NCBI RefSeq assembly: GCF_008386495.1
Contig: NZ_VTHJ01000011.1
Location: forward strand, 1-64,000
From: Streptomyces tailanensis
GTDB taxonomy: Bacteria > Actinomycetota > Actinomycetes > Streptomycetales > Streptomycetaceae
Direction: 5' to 3'
Length of the DNA stretch: 64,000 nt
The translations under genes were made by a program, and so were the position numbers. Position 1 is the first letter of the stretch, and each line of letters opens with the position of its first letter. Under the pieces are notes generated by a model, which was given only the letters and a program-made list of their open reading frames with translations, was not told the DNA's origin and searched no databases. This document shows positions 1-6,738 of the stretch, in pieces.

Positions 1-708
1 ATCGGGGTGGACACCAATGCCGATCACCTGGCCGCCTGGCGCCTGGATGCCCATGGCAATCCCGTCGGCGCACCCCTCCGCTTCGGCTACGACCTCACCG
101 GCACCGCCCACCACCGCGACGCCCAGGTCCGCCACGCCCTGATCCGCCTGCTGCACTGGGCCCAGCGCCACGGCCTAGCCATCGCGGTCGAGGACCTCGA
201 CTTCCAAGCGGACAAGACCCGCGAGAAGCACGGCCGCAAGAAGCGGTTCCGCAACCTCATCTCCGGCATGCCCGTCAGCAAACTGCGGGCCCGGCTCGTC
301 AGCATGGCGGCCGAACTCGGTATCCCCGTCATCGCCGTCGACCCCGCCTACACCAGCCGCTGGGGCGCCCAGCACTGGCAGAAACCCCTCACCACCACAA
401 CCAGGAAGACCACTCGCCACCACGCGGCAGCGGTGGCGATCGGAAGGCGCGCCCTGGGGCACCCGATCCGGCGACGGACGACACCGCCCCCTGCTCACCA
501 GAGCGATGAGCAGGGGCATCGGACCGTCCAGGCCCGACCGGGCATCCCAGGGCGTGAGGAAACCCGCCCCCGCATCCCCGGACCACGGACACGATCCGTA
601 CGCGCCGGACGCGGAGCGAAAGCGGTCGACCAGAACGCCCAACACCGTTCGGGGCGTTCGGCTGAGCATGAGTCCTGGCAACAGGACTCACTCCCGCTCA
701 GTCTTTAG
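1..708 (+). CDS. tnpB: TnpB-related protein, C-terminal part (5' end outside window)
   Basis: The open frame enters from base 1 and aligns with the last ~235 residues of the 552-residue protein at 45401-47059. Visible RuvC-like motifs are GVDTNADH (first acidic residue) and AVEDLDF (second acidic residue). The usual zinc ribbon after DPAYTSRWG has no CxxC pairs. The place where canonical TnpB has a third Asp reads TTRHHAAAVAIGRR, with His. The last ~75 codons are Arg/Pro-rich and run through the structured right end of the element, so they may be a by-product of an RNA-coding region. Whether the protein is an active nuclease is uncertain. Confidence 0.8.
   Translation: MGVDTNADHLAAWRLDAHGNPVGAPLRFGYDLTGTAHHRDAQVRHALIRLLHWAQRHGLAIAVEDLDFQADKTREKHGRKKRFRNLISGMPVSKLRARLVSMAAELGIPVIAVDPAYTSRWGAQHWQKPLTTTTRKTTRHHAAAVAIGRRALGHPIRRRTTPPPAHQSDEQGHRTVQARPGIPGREETRPRIPGPRTRSVRAGRGAKAVDQNAQHRSGRSAEHESWQQDSLPLSL
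662..701 (+). ncRNA. Putative omega-RNA-like terminal hairpin of the TnpB element
   Basis: An outer stem CTGAGC (662-667) pairs with GCTCAG (696-701). Inside it GAGTCCTG (670-677) pairs perfectly with CAGGACTC (682-689) around a GCAA tetraloop of the GNRA class. The structure lies about 14 bases from the element's right end, where TnpB guide RNAs have their 3' scaffold. Copy two carries the same fold. Its two differences in the inner stem turn C-G into U-G and A-U into G-U, so pairing is kept. A guide-RNA role is inferred from known TnpB systems. Confidence 0.55.
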
Positions 709-1421
709 GAACGGTCATCTTCGTGCCCAGGTCGGGCTGGGCGAGGAGGAACTCGGCGAAGTCGTCCGGGTCGAAGGTGCCCGCGATCGTCGCCATGACC
801 TGGTCGCCGGCCACCGGATCGGGCACCGCGTAGACGGCGACGGCCTCCGCGCCCTCGTACCGGGCGAGGATGTTCTCGATGACGGCGGCGGCGAGGTTCT
901 CGCTGTCGACGCGCAGGCGGTCGTCGGTGCGGCCGGCGAAGTACAGGAAGCCGTCGGGGTCGCGGTAGAAGAGGTCGCCCGTCCAGTACCAGCCGCCGTG
1001 GCGGCGGGCCGCGTCCGCCTCGGGGTTGCGCCAGTAGCCCTCGGTCGAGGCCGGTGAGGAGCGGCAGGTGGGCGCGTTCCGTGACCAGGATCCGGCATTC
1101 CGTGTGCAGGATGTCGCGGGCCAGTTCGGGTCCCCGGCGGGTGGGGTTGATACCGGCGACGGCGGCGCCCGCGAGGGCGGCCGCGCTCAGCCACAGCGGG
1201 TACTCGGGGGCGTTGTCGAGGAGGACGCCGAGGTGGGGTTCGGCGCCCGGTGGCAACAGGTCGGCCAGCAGGGCCGCGCGGGCGGCGGCTCCGGCCGCGA
1301 CCTCGTGATGGGTCAGGATCTGGTCCTCGCACCACAGCCCGGGGCGGTGGTCGCCCCACCGGTCGGCGACGAGTTCCGCGACCGTACGCCTCGTTGACTG
1401 CGTGGACTCCGTGGACTCCAT
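698..1421 (-). pseudogene. Acyl-CoA synthetase (AMP-binding) remnant, internally deleted and truncated by IS
   Basis: From the ATG at 1421 the first ~125 codons read like the N-terminus of a fatty-acid-CoA ligase (LGVLLDNAPEYPLWLSAAAL, AGINPTRRGPELARDI). Near 1040 the protein-like frame changes and continues as the family's C-terminal part (TEGYWRNPEAD, GWYWTGDLFYRDPDGFLYFA, GRTDDRLRVDSEN). The whole central region with the ATP-binding signature is missing. The family sequence then stops after LGTKM at about 716, where the TnpB element begins. Two separate lesions, an internal deletion with frameshift and an insertion, therefore hit one gene. It cannot make a working ligase. Confidence 0.8.
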
Positions 1422-1461
1422 GGGGGCGCACGGTAGTTGACGGGCCGTCAGATAGGGAGGG

Positions 1462-1929
1462 TCACGGCGTCGGGAACGAGGTGTCCGAGACCATTTGCTG
1501 GTACGTGACCATGAAGCCGACGCAGAACGCGAAGGCCACCCCGAGGAAGGCCAGGATGCCGAAGCCGGCCGCCGCCTGCTTCAGCCGGCCGGGCTCGTGG
1601 GCGGTGGCCACGACGTTCGGGCCGTCGGCGTAGTAGACGGTGACGAAGTCGCCCTCGATCGTGGTCATCGGGCCGTCCTCCTCCTCGAAGCGGACCGGGC
1701 GGCCGTCGTGCGTCTTGAACTCGTACACGTGGTGGATCGCCGTGTGCACGCTGCTGTGCTCACCCATGCTCTTGCTGACCGTCGTGAACGCCTTCAGGCA
1801 GCGCCCCTCGGCCGTCAGCCCGCTGTTCCAGGCGCGCCGGATCTGCAGCCAGCGGCGCAGTACGCGGTAGGCCCAGAAGGCGATGAAGGCGATCATGACC
1901 GTGGGGATGAGGTAGAAGAGGAAGTCCAT
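1462..1929 (-). CDS. DUF3592 membrane protein
   Basis: A 155-residue protein of unknown role with the DUF3592 layout. There is an N-terminal membrane segment (about residues 3-22), a soluble beta-rich middle (VYEFKTHDGRPVRFEEEDG, GDFVTVYYADGPN) and a second membrane segment at about 120-145. The middle part resembles domains that wrap conversion of an input field into a flow or potential term, but no reaction is known. It stands alone between two pseudogenes, and no operon partner is visible. Confidence 0.75.
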   Translation of the reverse strand: MDFLFYLIPTVMIAFIAFWAYRVLRRWLQIRRAWNSGLTAEGRCLKAFTTVSKSMGEHSSVHTAIHHVYEFKTHDGRPVRFEEEDGPMTTIEGDFVTVYYADGPNVVATAHEPGRLKQAAAGFGILAFLGVAFAFCVGFMVTYQQMVSDTSFPTP

Positions 1930-2093
1930 CGGTATGCCCCCGAGATTCGGCGAGCGCCCTGGTCAGCGGGCGCGTGGGGAACGTACCCGCACGGGGGGCG
2001 TGATCAGCTCAAGGGATGCTCAGAACTCGGACGGGCTACTGCGGCTCCGCGTGCGTCGTTGCGCGACGCACGCGGAGTCCTGCCCGAGGGCGA

Positions 2094-2695
2094 TCAGAAG
2101 GTGACATCCGAGCAGGCATAGAACGCGTTGTCGGTGTCCGCGACCGTCCACACCGCGAGGATCACATGATGGCCGCTGAGCCCGGCCGGCAGGCGTCCTG
2201 TGTGGGAGAGGGTGGCCGGCGGGCGCTGGCCGTTGTACGGAACGGTGAGGAACGGGGTGAGGTTGAGGTCGGAGCGGGACAGAGCGTGGTTCTGGTTCCA
2301 GCCCGGCTTGGTGACGAAGTACGTCAATCACTCGGCTGTGAACAGCCGAACTTGCAGCTCAGGTGCGTCGATGGCTTCGACGAACTGGCCGCGTCCTGCT
2401 CCCTGTACGGGAGCTGGGGGCATTGACAGCGACCCCGCGTGCCGGGAATTGCACCCGGCAGTTCTTCGCGGTCGTCACCCCAGGGAAACCGGGTCCACCG
2501 ACACGAAGTCGGAGTTGTGCCTTCAGGGCTCACGCGAGGTGATGAACATACCACGGTCAGTGGCAGCACTGCCCGGCTCCGCCGGGAAGATGCGGGGCGC
2601 CACCGGTGGAGAGGATGAGGGCGCCGGTGGTGGCGAGGCCCACGCCGACGGCGCACCACTTGGCGCGTTTACGGGGGTTTGGTCTTTTTTCGCAT
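2094..2695 (-). pseudogene. AA10 lytic polysaccharide monooxygenase (LpmP/chitin-binding type), decayed
   Basis: Both ends of an AA10 LPMO gene can be read. A start ATG at 2695 sits behind a GGGGGC ribosome site. A one-base shift in the A-run after it is needed to reach the signal-peptide frame (RKRAKWCAVGVGLATTGALI). The 3' end reads TYFVTKPGWNQN, LTPFLTVPYNGQRPPATLSH and GHHVILAVWTVADTDNAFYA. The middle, including the mature N-terminal histidine that would bind copper, is unrecognisable and a stop (TGA) precedes TYFVTKPGW. In S. coelicolor an LPMO gene (lpmP) accompanies cslA-glxA, so this is probably its decayed counterpart. Confidence 0.75.
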
Positions 2696-2726
2696 ACTGC
2701 CGCCCCCTGGAGTGCGTGGGGGTGTT

Positions 2727-2743
2727 CCAGGTCTAGACCAAGG
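2727..2743. promoter_or_regulatory. DasR-type operator (dre-like)
   Basis: The near-palindrome CCAGGTCTAGACCAAGG carries the core GGTCTAGACC found in operators of DasR, the GntR-family N-acetylglucosamine sensor that controls chitinase and chitin-binding-protein genes. It lies ~32 bases upstream of the LPMO remnant's start on the minus strand, which is the expected place for that family. Confidence 0.65.
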
Positions 2744-2790
2744 CCCGGATTATGAGCGGCAGTTGAACATGTCCATACCAATTCCACGGT

Positions 2791-3891
2791 TCACGGCGAC
2801 ACTTCGCGCCGCCCCGCATAGAACGCCACCGTCAGGTCCTTCACCAGTGTCTTGCGCTCGCAGTCGTCCAGTTCGACCAGTCCGCGCATGGTCAGCCGGG
2901 TGACCGTGTCCTCGACCGAGTCGACGACCGAGGTGAGGACGGTGTCGCGGTGCTGGGCGTCGAGTGCGGCGATCCGGCGGCGCTGCATCACGGCGGCCAC
3001 CTCGGGTGCGTACTCGATCCGGGTCGGCTGGGCGGAGAACACCTCCAGGCCGACCGGCGCCGCGTCCGCCACCACCAGGCGGGTCAGCTCCTCACCGACC
3101 ACCTCCGTGTTGCGCAGCGTCGCGTCCCTGACCAGCGCGCCCGGCGCCACGTCGGCGGGGAGCCGCGACAGTACCCGGGTGAGCGCCGCCTCCACGCACG
3201 CGTGCAGGTACTGCTCGTGGTCCTCGATCCCGAGCGCCGCCTTCGCCGTGTCCTTGACCCGCCAGGTCACGAGGACGACGGCCTGCAGCGCGACCCCGTT
3301 CGCGTCGACGGCCGGAAGCGGGTCGCTGCGCCAGTGCCGGAGGCGTACGTCTACGCGGTGGCGCAGGAGGAGGGGGTTGAGCCAGAGGAGGCCGGTGCGG
3401 CGGGCGGTTCCGCGGTACCGGCCGAACAGGGTGAGCGCCCAGGCCCGGCCTGTCCGACCCCGGGTCAGGCCGCCGAAACCGAACAGGGTCAGGACTCCGG
3501 CCCCGGCGTATGTGGCCCACTGAGCCGGGCCGAGTCCGGCGTACGCGTAGCCCGCGTACGGGGTGGGCAGGCCCGGCAGCACGTCGGCCCACCACGTGGT
3601 GAGTGCGCATCCGGCCAGCCCGCAGATCCCGGCGAGCACTCCGGCCACACCGGGCAGCACGCGTGCGGGGCGTTCGACCAGGTCGGGGGCTGCCTCGATG
3701 GCGGGGCGCGGCTTCGCCGGAGTGGGGGGCCGGCGTAGGCGTGGCTGCTCGCCGGTGCCGCGTCGGCGGCCTACGACAGCGGGGGTGAGTGGGGTCGGGT
3801 CGTCTCGGAACAGCAGGTGTACGGGGATCTCGGTGGTCGTCTCGTTGTGGATGAGCCGGGTGGGGGGTGCGAGCCCTTCGGGCGTACTCAT
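2791..3891 (-). CDS. SPFH/band 7 domain membrane protein
   Basis: A protein of about 366 residues when started at the ATG at 3891, which follows GGAGGC at good spacing; the longer frame to 3945 is less likely. The first ~75 residues are a polar, Arg/Pro-rich cytoplasmic arm. Two membrane segments follow (VLPGVAGVLAGICGLAG; WATYAGAGVLTLFGFGGL) and then an SPFH domain (GVALQAVVLVTWRVKDTAKA, HACVEAALTRVLSRLP, VGLEVFSAQPTRIEYAPEVA). Members scaffold membrane microdomains. It sits on the far side of tRNA-Lys from cslA, and no functional link is visible. Confidence 0.8.
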   Translation of the reverse strand: MSTPEGLAPPTRLIHNETTTEIPVHLLFRDDPTPLTPAVVGRRRGTGEQPRLRRPPTPAKPRPAIEAAPDLVERPARVLPGVAGVLAGICGLAGCALTTWWADVLPGLPTPYAGYAYAGLGPAQWATYAGAGVLTLFGFGGLTRGRTGRAWALTLFGRYRGTARRTGLLWLNPLLLRHRVDVRLRHWRSDPLPAVDANGVALQAVVLVTWRVKDTAKAALGIEDHEQYLHACVEAALTRVLSRLPADVAPGALVRDATLRNTEVVGEELTRLVVADAAPVGLEVFSAQPTRIEYAPEVAAVMQRRRIAALDAQHRDTVLTSVVDSVEDTVTRLTMRGLVELDDCERKTLVKDLTVAFYAGRREVSP

Positions 3892-4062
3892 ACGTGCCTC
3901 CATGCCTCCGCGCATGAGTGCTTCTGTACGACGGCAGTTTCGCAACTGTCGGGTGTTGTCGCATTTTGACGGGCCAAATGGGTTTTCTCGCCCCTGCGTA
4001 GGGCTCCGCCCCTTCGAGCCGGGCCCGCCTGAGAGCTCGGTTGAGTGGGTGGGTTGGCGACT

Positions 4063-4106
4063 GCGGGTGAGTGGGGGCTTGTCGCACAGTTCCCCGCGCC
4101 CTAAAA
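4063..4106 (+). repeat. Streptomyces intergenic repeat, single arm
   Basis: This 44-base stretch (GCGGGTGAGTGGGGGCTTGT then CGCACAGTTCCCCGCGCCCT) is a diverged copy of the 41-base arm that forms the inverted repeat at 8706-8906. A further relative lies at 13468-13545. Here only one arm is present, between the SPFH gene start and tRNA-Lys. Confidence 0.7.
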
Positions 4107-4183
4107 GAACCGGACGCGCCCCCTGGCTTTAAGGACGCCATGGTCAAGGGCACCCCCGACCCTCCGGTAAACTTTCTTCGCAC

Positions 4184-4257
4184 GCGCCGCTAGCTCAGTT
4201 GGTTAGAGCAGCTGACTCTTAATCAGCGGGTCCGGGGTTCGAGTCCCTGGCGGCGCA
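4184..4257 (+). tRNA. tRNA-Lys (CTT)
   Basis: A complete cloverleaf. Acceptor GCGCCGC pairs with GCGGCGC, the D-arm contains AGCTCAGTTGGTTAGAGC, the anticodon loop CTCTTAA gives anticodon CTT, and the T-arm contains GGTTCGAGTCC. The discriminator is A and the CCA end is not encoded. Confidence 0.95.
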
Positions 4258-4268
4258 CCGTACGGAGA

Positions 4269-4304
4269 GGTCCCTCGCGAGAGTGTAAGCGCGAGGGGCC
4301 TTTT
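4269..4304 (+). terminator. Intrinsic terminator after tRNA-Lys
   Basis: Stem GGTCCCTCGCG / CGCGAGGGGCC (one G-T pair) is followed by TTTT, 12 bases past the tRNA 3' end. Confidence 0.85.
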
Positions 4305-4698
4305 CGCATGTGCACGTCACTTCGGGGCACTCCCTGCTCGCTCCCCCTCTCACTCCTCACAGATCCTCCACCGATGCCCCATTGACCGCGTATGACCGGT
4401 AAACACCGCGTTTCGCATCTTGCGATCAAGATGAGCGCCGTAGAACCCTGGGCCGTAAGAGACTGCGGATACATGGCAGTTGGGGGGCCGTGGGCGATAT
4501 GCGCCCGGGGATGGGGATCGAGGGCCCTCCATACGACGCACACACGTACGCGCTCATAGCAGATGCCGAGGGGGGCATCAATGCAACAGAAGGTCGTCGT
4601 CCCGTGACTCTATGGTGTAGGGCACATGGTGACGACGATCCACCATTGATGCGTCCGTAAAGGTCGAGGGGGACCGAAGCGGGCGGAAGACCGACTAA

Positions 4699-4716
4699 CA
4701 CACACGTTCGTGTGTG
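4699..4716. promoter_or_regulatory. 18-bp palindrome just upstream of cslA
   Basis: CACACACG-TT-CGTGTGTG has perfect 8-base half-sites with a 2-base spacer. It ends 15 bases before the cslA start and touches the ribosome-binding region (GGGGGGAA). It could be a repressor site or a hairpin that limits translation. No known regulator was matched. Confidence 0.5.
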
Positions 4717-4731
4717 CGGGGGGAATGACTC

Positions 4732-6738
4732 ATGACGTCGACGCCGACGGGCGCCCGGCACCACCACGACCCGTCCGAGACGACACAGCTCAAGATGCCG
4801 TCGCACCGGACCGGCGCCTTCCGAAAACTCAAGAAGACCCTTCCCAGATACGACTACGAGCACTACAGCCGGCTCGCGGGGCCCCTCACTCAGCCCGACC
4901 CGACCAAGCCCTACAAGGTGCAGTACCGCTCCCTGATCTCCCAGGAGCCGCACCGCATCAGGGTCGCCCTGATGCTGGCCGCCGCGCCGCTGCTCTCCGT
5001 CGTCCTGCTGGCCTGGCTGCTGCAACCGGTGCACTGGACCAAGCGCGACTATCCCACCTACGACTTCCTGCCGACCCTCGACGTCGTCATGCTGGTCTCG
5101 ATCGGTCTGATCGAGTTCTTCCGCTGCATGAACGTGCTGTCGAACGCGCACGCCACGCTGGTGGCCCGGGACCCGATCCCGGTGGTGCCCGAGACCGGCA
5201 CCAGAGTCGCCTTCCTCACCTCCTTCGTGCCCGGCAAGGAGCCGTTGGAAATGGTGACGAAGACCCTGGAGGCCGCGGTCAAGCTCCGTCACCGCGGGCT
5301 CCTGCACATCTGGCTGCTGGACGAGGGCGACGACCCCGAGGTCAAGGCCGTGTGCGCGCGGCTCGGCGTACATCACTTCTCCCGCAAGGGAGTCGAGAAG
5401 TGGAACCGGCCCAAGGGCCCGCACCGTGCCAAGACCAAGCACGGCAACTACAACGCCTGGCTGGACGCCCACGGCGACGACTACGACTTCTTCGCCTCCG
5501 TGGACACCGACCACATCCCGCTGCCCAACTACCTGGAGCGGATGCTCGGGTTCTTCCGTGACCCGAACGTCGGCTTCGTCATCGGCCCGCAGGTGTACGG
5601 CAACTACGACAACTTCGTCACCAAGGCCGCCGAGTCCCAGCAGTTCCTCTTCCACGCCCTCATCCAGCGCGCGGGCAACCGCTACGGCGCCCCGATGTTC
5701 GTGGGAACGTCGAACGCCGTACGCATCAAGGCGCTCAAGCAGATCGGCGGGCTGTACGACTCGATCACCGAGGACATGGCGACCGGGTTCGAGATCCACC
5801 GGCACAGGAATCCGGCCACCGGGAAGAAGTGGCGGTCCGTGTACACCCCGGACGTGCTCGCCGTCGGTGAAGGGCCGAGCGCCTGGACGGACTTCTTCAC
5901 GCAGCAGATGCGCTGGTCGCGCGGGACGTACGAGACGATCCTCAAGCAGTACTGGAAGGGCTGGTACTCGCTGCCGCCGACCAAGCTCTTCAACTACACC
6001 ATGATGATCATCTTCTACCCGATGTCCGCCCTCAACTGGATTCTGGCGGCGCTGAGTTGCGCCCTGTTCCTGGGCCTCGGCGCCTCGGGGGTGAACATCG
6101 ACCCGACCGTGTGGCTGATGCTCTACGGCAACGCCTCGGCGCTGCAGATCGGCCTGTACGTCTGGAACCGCCGGCACAACGTCTCCCCGCACGAGCCGGA
6201 GGGCTCCGGCGGTGTGGCCGGCATGGTGATGTCCGCGCTGTCCGCGCCGCTCTACGCGAAGGCGCTGATCGATTCGGCCCTGCGCCGCAAGAGCAAGTTC
6301 GTCGTGACGCCGAAGGGTGACTCGGCGAGCCCGGACAGGTGGTTCGGCACCTTCCGCTACCACTGGTACTTCATCGTCATCTTCGGTGGCTCGATCGCCG
6401 CCGGTTTCGTCTACGGCAACTCCCACCCAGCGATGATCATTTGGGCCACGTTCGCCATGCTGATCACCGCCCTCCCCATCTTCGTCTGGCGCCACATGCT
6501 GCGGCAGGACAAGAAGAAGGCCGCCGCCGCGGCCGAACTGCAAGGGTCGATGGTGGCGCCGCCGCAGGCGGCTCCCGCGCAACACACGCAAGCCGCGCCG
6601 CCGTTCGCGCCGCACGCCCCGCAAGCGCCGCACGCTCCCCAGCACAAGCCGAGCTGGGCCGCGTCCGGGTCGGGCGGCGGGGGTAGCGACCAGACCATGC
6701 AGATCGCCCTGGGCGGACTTGGGGGACGTAAGGAATGA
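4732..6738 (+). CDS. cslA: Cellulose synthase-like GT2 protein CslA
   Basis: A membrane glycosyltransferase that polymerises a beta-glucan at hyphal tips from a sugar nucleotide. The 668-residue protein has N-terminal membrane segments around residues 80-100 and 115-135. The GT2 motifs appear in order: WLLDEGDD (~194), a DxD in SVDTDHIP (~256), TED (~346) and QQMRW (~391). Several more membrane segments follow, then a disordered Ala/Pro/His-rich cytoplasmic tail. The ATG at 4732 follows GGGGGGAATGACTC; another ATG seven bases upstream is out of frame. The stop overlaps the glxA start (ATGA), so the two genes are translationally coupled, as in the known cslA-glxA operon. Confidence 0.95.
   Translation: MTSTPTGARHHHDPSETTQLKMPSHRTGAFRKLKKTLPRYDYEHYSRLAGPLTQPDPTKPYKVQYRSLISQEPHRIRVALMLAAAPLLSVVLLAWLLQPVHWTKRDYPTYDFLPTLDVVMLVSIGLIEFFRCMNVLSNAHATLVARDPIPVVPETGTRVAFLTSFVPGKEPLEMVTKTLEAAVKLRHRGLLHIWLLDEGDDPEVKAVCARLGVHHFSRKGVEKWNRPKGPHRAKTKHGNYNAWLDAHGDDYDFFASVDTDHIPLPNYLERMLGFFRDPNVGFVIGPQVYGNYDNFVTKAAESQQFLFHALIQRAGNRYGAPMFVGTSNAVRIKALKQIGGLYDSITEDMATGFEIHRHRNPATGKKWRSVYTPDVLAVGEGPSAWTDFFTQQMRWSRGTYETILKQYWKGWYSLPPTKLFNYTMMIIFYPMSALNWILAALSCALFLGLGASGVNIDPTVWLMLYGNASALQIGLYVWNRRHNVSPHEPEGSGGVAGMVMSALSAPLYAKALIDSALRRKSKFVVTPKGDSASPDRWFGTFRYHWYFIVIFGGSIAAGFVYGNSHPAMIIWATFAMLITALPIFVWRHMLRQDKKKAAAAAELQGSMVAPPQAAPAQHTQAAPPFAPHAPQAPHAPQHKPSWAASGSGGGGSDQTMQIALGGLGGRKE

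Larger units (their letters stand above)
1..715 (+). mobile_element. TnpB-type IS element, right part (cut by window edge)
   Basis: This is the 3' part of an insertion element encoding a TnpB-like protein. Its right end can be placed by two independent comparisons. The second copy in this window (ending at 47066) stays similar up to the shared terminal string AGGAACGGT and then diverges. The acyl-CoA synthetase reading frame on the other strand departs from its family's sequence at the same point. No tnpA lies inside the window, and the left end lies outside it. Confidence 0.75.

Noticed and set aside
4426..6645. A 739-codon open frame opposite cslA, and similar long frames opposite glxA, the PBP, the SARP regulator and DUF445
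   Set aside because: These are antisense shadows of GC-rich genes; their products are Arg/Val/Gly-rich without domain signatures, while the sense frames carry full motif sets.
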